8,880 bases of DNA, taken from Salinicoccus sp. UBA3372. Its GTDB lineage: Bacteria > Bacillota > Bacilli > Staphylococcales > Salinicoccaceae. The notes under the pieces are model-generated. The model saw only the letters and a list, made by a program, of their open reading frames with translations. It was not told the origin of the DNA and did no database searches. The position numbers and the translations under genes were made by a program. This document shows, one piece after another, positions 6,586 to 8,880 of the stretch. The DNA is taken from positions 1 through 8,880 of the forward strand of contig DEQG01000126.1 in the NCBI GenBank assembly GCA_002360325.1. Direction: 5' to 3'. Each line of letters opens with the position of its first letter. Position 1 is the first letter of the stretch.

Positions 6586-8141
6586 TGGAATATTTAAGAA
6601 ATGAGAAGAAGCACGTCGTATACAGCATACTGCTCGGTGTGATCGGAAGTCTGATCGGCATATCGATTTTCGGACTCAGCGGGTACATGATCAGCCTGAG
6701 CTTTTTCGAACCGCCGATATTTGTCATCCTGCTGATCATTTCAATGATCAAACTGTTCGGCATGGCGAAAGGCGGTCTGAAATATTTGGAACGCCTCATG
6801 TCGCACAACTCGACATTCAAACTGATTTCAAGAATGCGTACCAGGTATTTCGAGTCGACATTATCGGATGACAAGGACAGACACGACGTCCGGTCCATCC
6901 AGACGTTGAGCCGCCACTTCGAAGATATTGAAAACTACTATATTACCATCATCTATCCTTACATTGTTGCTGTGCTGCTGTCCATTGCCATCATTTTGCT
7001 GTCCGCGCTGCTCAACACGGCGATGGTGGTCATATCACTGCTTGTCGCGCTGCTGATGCTCGGCGTTCTGCCATTCGTCTTCAGCAGATGGGATGATAAA
7101 ATTGATGCGGAGTATGACAGGCTCGACACAAGTGCATTTCTTAAGACGTATCAGTTCATCCACGGTCATACAGACCTTTTCATCGACGGCAAAAACCGGC
7201 AAGTGCAGTCGGGAATCGATGACCAGCTGCACTCGATGACGCGTAATAAAAACAGAAAGAGCTTCAAAGATTCAATGATCGAGTTCCTGAGCGGTCTGAT
7301 CCAGCTCGGCATCATCACCGCGGTCATAATTCTGATGCAGGATGACCATATGTTTTTAATACCGATGCTGATACTGCTTGTCATCAGCTTCTTTGAAGTA
7401 CTGACTCCGGTTGTAGAGCCGGCGAGCCAGTATTTCAATACAAAGCAGAAAGTCGAGCAGATAGAAAGTGAAGCATCGAATATCGAAAGTGAACCGAAGG
7501 AATCAGAACATGGCCTGACTTTGAACAATGTTTCATATAAATACCCGGCCGGCGCATACGATGCACTGTCGGATGTCAGCATGACAGTGCATGACGGCGA
7601 GAAACATGCGATTATAGGAAGCAGCGGTTCAGGCAAGACAACACTGCTCAACAGGCTCATTGAAAAGAAAGAAATGGGCATCATGCCGCAGCACCTGGAC
7701 TTTTACAATGCGGCCATCCGGGATAATCTTACGATGTTCGGCCATTTCAATATTACTGATGAAAAAATAAAAAGCCTGCTGGCGGAGTTTGATCTGGCTC
7801 ATTTCGACCCTGATGATTTTGTTTATTATACGGGGCAGCTGTCAGGCGGCGAGCAGAAGAGGCTTCACTTTGTCCGGATGATCATCGAAGATGAAGACTG
7901 GTGGATACTTGATGAACCTTCGGCCAAGCTGAATAAAGAGCTGCAGGAAAAAGTATGGCAGACGATATTAGACAGGGAGACGGTCATAGTGAGTACGCAT
8001 GATCTATCATATATTCATGAATTCGACCGGATCCACTTCATTGAGAACGGCCGTATTATGGAGAGCGGCACATATGAAGACTTGATGGAGCGTCAGGGCG
8101 CTGTACATGAAGCGGTTAAAAGATTCAGGGATTATTTGTAG
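6582..8141 (+). CDS. cydC: ABC transporter, CydC-like permease/ATPase fusion
   Basis: This is the partner subunit of the CydDC-like exporter. The N-terminal membrane domain carries strong CydC hallmarks: FGLSGYMIS (30-38), then LKYLERLMSHNSTFKLISRMR (66-86), matching the family's R/K-Y-x-E-R-L-x-S-H-x-x-T-F/L segment. Hydrophobic segments lie near 12-36, 46-62, 121-143, 146-167, 237-253 and 257-276. An acidic linker (about 291-309) leads to the ATPase domain: Walker A GSSGSGKT (346-353), Q-loop Gln370 in MPQ, signature LSGGE (420-424), Walker B WILDEP (441-446) with catalytic Glu445, and switch His473. Walker A to Q-loop is only about 24 residues where some 50 are usual, and the D-loop reads SAKLN instead of a form ending LD. 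Two adjacent ATGs (6582, 6585) both fit the AGAGGTGAT at 6571-6579, and both overlap the upstream stop. No clear terminator follows. Confidence 0.87.
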   Translation: MMEYLRNEKKHVVYSILLGVIGSLIGISIFGLSGYMISLSFFEPPIFVILLIISMIKLFGMAKGGLKYLERLMSHNSTFKLISRMRTRYFESTLSDDKDRHDVRSIQTLSRHFEDIENYYITIIYPYIVAVLLSIAIILLSALLNTAMVVISLLVALLMLGVLPFVFSRWDDKIDAEYDRLDTSAFLKTYQFIHGHTDLFIDGKNRQVQSGIDDQLHSMTRNKNRKSFKDSMIEFLSGLIQLGIITAVIILMQDDHMFLIPMLILLVISFFEVLTPVVEPASQYFNTKQKVEQIESEASNIESEPKESEHGLTLNNVSYKYPAGAYDALSDVSMTVHDGEKHAIIGSSGSGKTTLLNRLIEKKEMGIMPQHLDFYNAAIRDNLTMFGHFNITDEKIKSLLAEFDLAHFDPDDFVYYTGQLSGGEQKRLHFVRMIIEDEDWWILDEPSAKLNKELQEKVWQTILDRETVIVSTHDLSYIHEFDRIHFIENGRIMESGTYEDLMERQGAVHEAVKRFRDYL

Positions 8142-8155
8142 ATGAACGATTCATC
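8141..8155. promoter_or_regulatory. Small inverted repeat between cydC and degV
   Basis: GATGAA (8141-8146) and TTCATC (8150-8155) are perfect 6-base arms around CGA. It starts on the last base of the cydC stop codon and lies just upstream of the possible degV -10. There is no T-run after it, so it is a poor terminator; an operator is possible but unproven, and 6-base arms can arise by chance. Confidence 0.25.
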
Positions 8156-8156
8156 A

Positions 8157-8165
8157 TGCTACACT
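8157..8165 (+). promoter_or_regulatory. Possible extended -10 promoter of the degV gene
   Basis: TGCTACACT fits an extended -10 element (TG, one base, then TACACT with four of six bases of TATAAT). TTGTAG at 8136-8141 could act as a weak -35 at 18-base spacing. A start near 8172 would leave the AGGAGG ribosome binding site at 8183 within a short leader. With no strong terminator after cydC, read-through from the ABC genes is the alternative. Confidence 0.35.
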
Positions 8166-8194
8166 TGACCTGATATGTAGTGAGGAGGAAAATT

Positions 8195-8880
8195 GTGAAA
8201 AAATATGCGATCATAACTGATTCCGCATCCGGCTTAGAGCAATCTTTTATCGAGGAGCATGATATCAAAGTATTACCGATGTCAGTCATCATCGATGGGA
8301 TTGCATACAAAGACGGTGTGGATAAATCTGTCACCGAGATTTATAACCTATTGAAAGAAAGCGGAGAAGGCGCTAAAACCTCCCAGCCGACAATCGGTGA
8401 ATTCATGGATATATACGAAGAGATAGAACAGGATGACCAGTATGATTCTGTAATTTCAATCCATGCATCCAGCGAACTGACAGGGACTTACCAGAGTGCG
8501 CTCAGTGTTTCTAAAGAAATTTCCAAACCGGCTGTCGTCATCGACTCCAGAACGGGCAGTTATCCGATGAGAAAAATGATCATGAGCGTAGTCGAAGGCA
8601 GGAAAAACGGAGAAACTCTGGAAGCAGTTGAAGCGGAAATTACAAAAATGATTGAAAATACGCAGCTGTATCTGCTTCCGCACAGTTTTTCCCAGCTGAG
8701 AAAAAGCGGCCGGGTGTCTGCATCACAATCCGTTCTTGCAATATTATTGCAGGTTCAGCTCAAGCTCGAGTTCGAGGAGGGCAAAGTGATTGTGGGGCAT
8801 AAGGTGAGAACGAAGAAAAAGATGATATCCCATATTCTGCAGACATTGGAAAACCATGTGAAGGATGATGCGATTAAAAC
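8195..8880 (+). CDS. DegV family (FakB-type) fatty-acid-binding protein, 3' end outside window
   Basis: DegV proteins bind a long-chain fatty acid. The FakB members present it to the kinase FakA, which makes acyl-phosphate for phospholipid synthesis in Firmicutes. The visible part is 228 residues of a family that is usually about 280-290. It opens MKKYAIITDSASGL (the TDS motif at 9-11), then KTSQPT (61-66), SSELTGTYQSA (92-102), the DSRT segment (117-120) and SQLRKSGRVS (166-175); all are characteristic DegV blocks. The start is a GTG, chosen because AGGAGG at 8183-8188 lies 6 bases upstream and the product starts at the family's usual N-terminus. I see no stop or frameshift up to the right edge. 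Which FakB subtype it is, and its fatty acid preference, cannot be read from the sequence. It has no evident link to the genes before it. Confidence 0.93.
   Translation, partial: MKKYAIITDSASGLEQSFIEEHDIKVLPMSVIIDGIAYKDGVDKSVTEIYNLLKESGEGAKTSQPTIGEFMDIYEEIEQDDQYDSVISIHASSELTGTYQSALSVSKEISKPAVVIDSRTGSYPMRKMIMSVVEGRKNGETLEAVEAEITKMIENTQLYLLPHSFSQLRKSGRVSASQSVLAILLQVQLKLEFEEGKVIVGHKVRTKKKMISHILQTLENHVKDDAIK

Noticed and set aside
8141..8155. Terminator after cydC
   Set aside because: The stem is only 6 bp and no T-run follows on either strand; listed only as a possible inverted repeat.
8165..8170. TTGACC as a -35 element for degV
   Set aside because: At normal spacing the -10 would fall on the ribosome binding site at 8183-8189.

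Overview
The window reads as chromosomal DNA of a low-to-mid GC Firmicute of the family Staphylococcaceae. The MoaC and MoaA proteins resemble the staphylococcal ones as I remember them, the ribosome binding sites are strong AGGAGG types, and genes are tightly packed. By eye the GC content is in the mid 40s percent, higher than Staphylococcus itself, so a relative such as Salinicoccus or Jeotgalicoccus is my guess. This is an inference without a database search.

Layout: 1-60 holds a rho-independent terminator for a + strand gene that ends at or before the left edge. 75-278 is a non-coding stretch built from about four diverged copies of a 51-bp tandem unit. 311-402 holds two related hairpins, CTGCTC...GAGCAG, behind moaC on the minus strand; one or both probably terminate moaC. 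moaC (minus, 420-899) is divergent from a compact plus-strand operon moeA-mobB-moaE-moaD-mobA-moaA (963-4963). That operon ends in a strong hairpin terminator at 4962-4990. Twenty-six bases further on comes a two-gene ABC exporter cassette of the CydD/CydC type (5017-6585 and 6582-8141). A DegV/FakB-type fatty-acid-binding protein gene with a GTG start (8195 to the right edge) is cut off by the window.

Functionally, the seven moa/mob/moe genes cover most of molybdenum cofactor synthesis. MoaA and MoaC turn GTP into cyclic pyranopterin monophosphate. MoaD and MoaE form molybdopterin synthase. MoeA inserts molybdate, MobA adds GMP, and MobB is an accessory GTPase. Genes for the MoaD-activating enzyme (MoeB), for MogA/MoaB and for molybdate uptake are not in the window. 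The CydDC-like exporter is of the class needed for cytochrome bd assembly, so the region groups functions of anaerobic or low-oxygen respiration.

Most of the region is well-understood biology. The points worth a second look are the 51-bp repeat array, the paired hairpins behind moaC, and the ATPase domains of the CydD/CydC pair. Both domains appear to lack a block between Walker A and the Q-loop, one lacks the Q-loop glutamine, and the other has an altered D-loop. I found no CRISPR array, transposase, tRNA or rRNA, and no strong case for a wholly new system.
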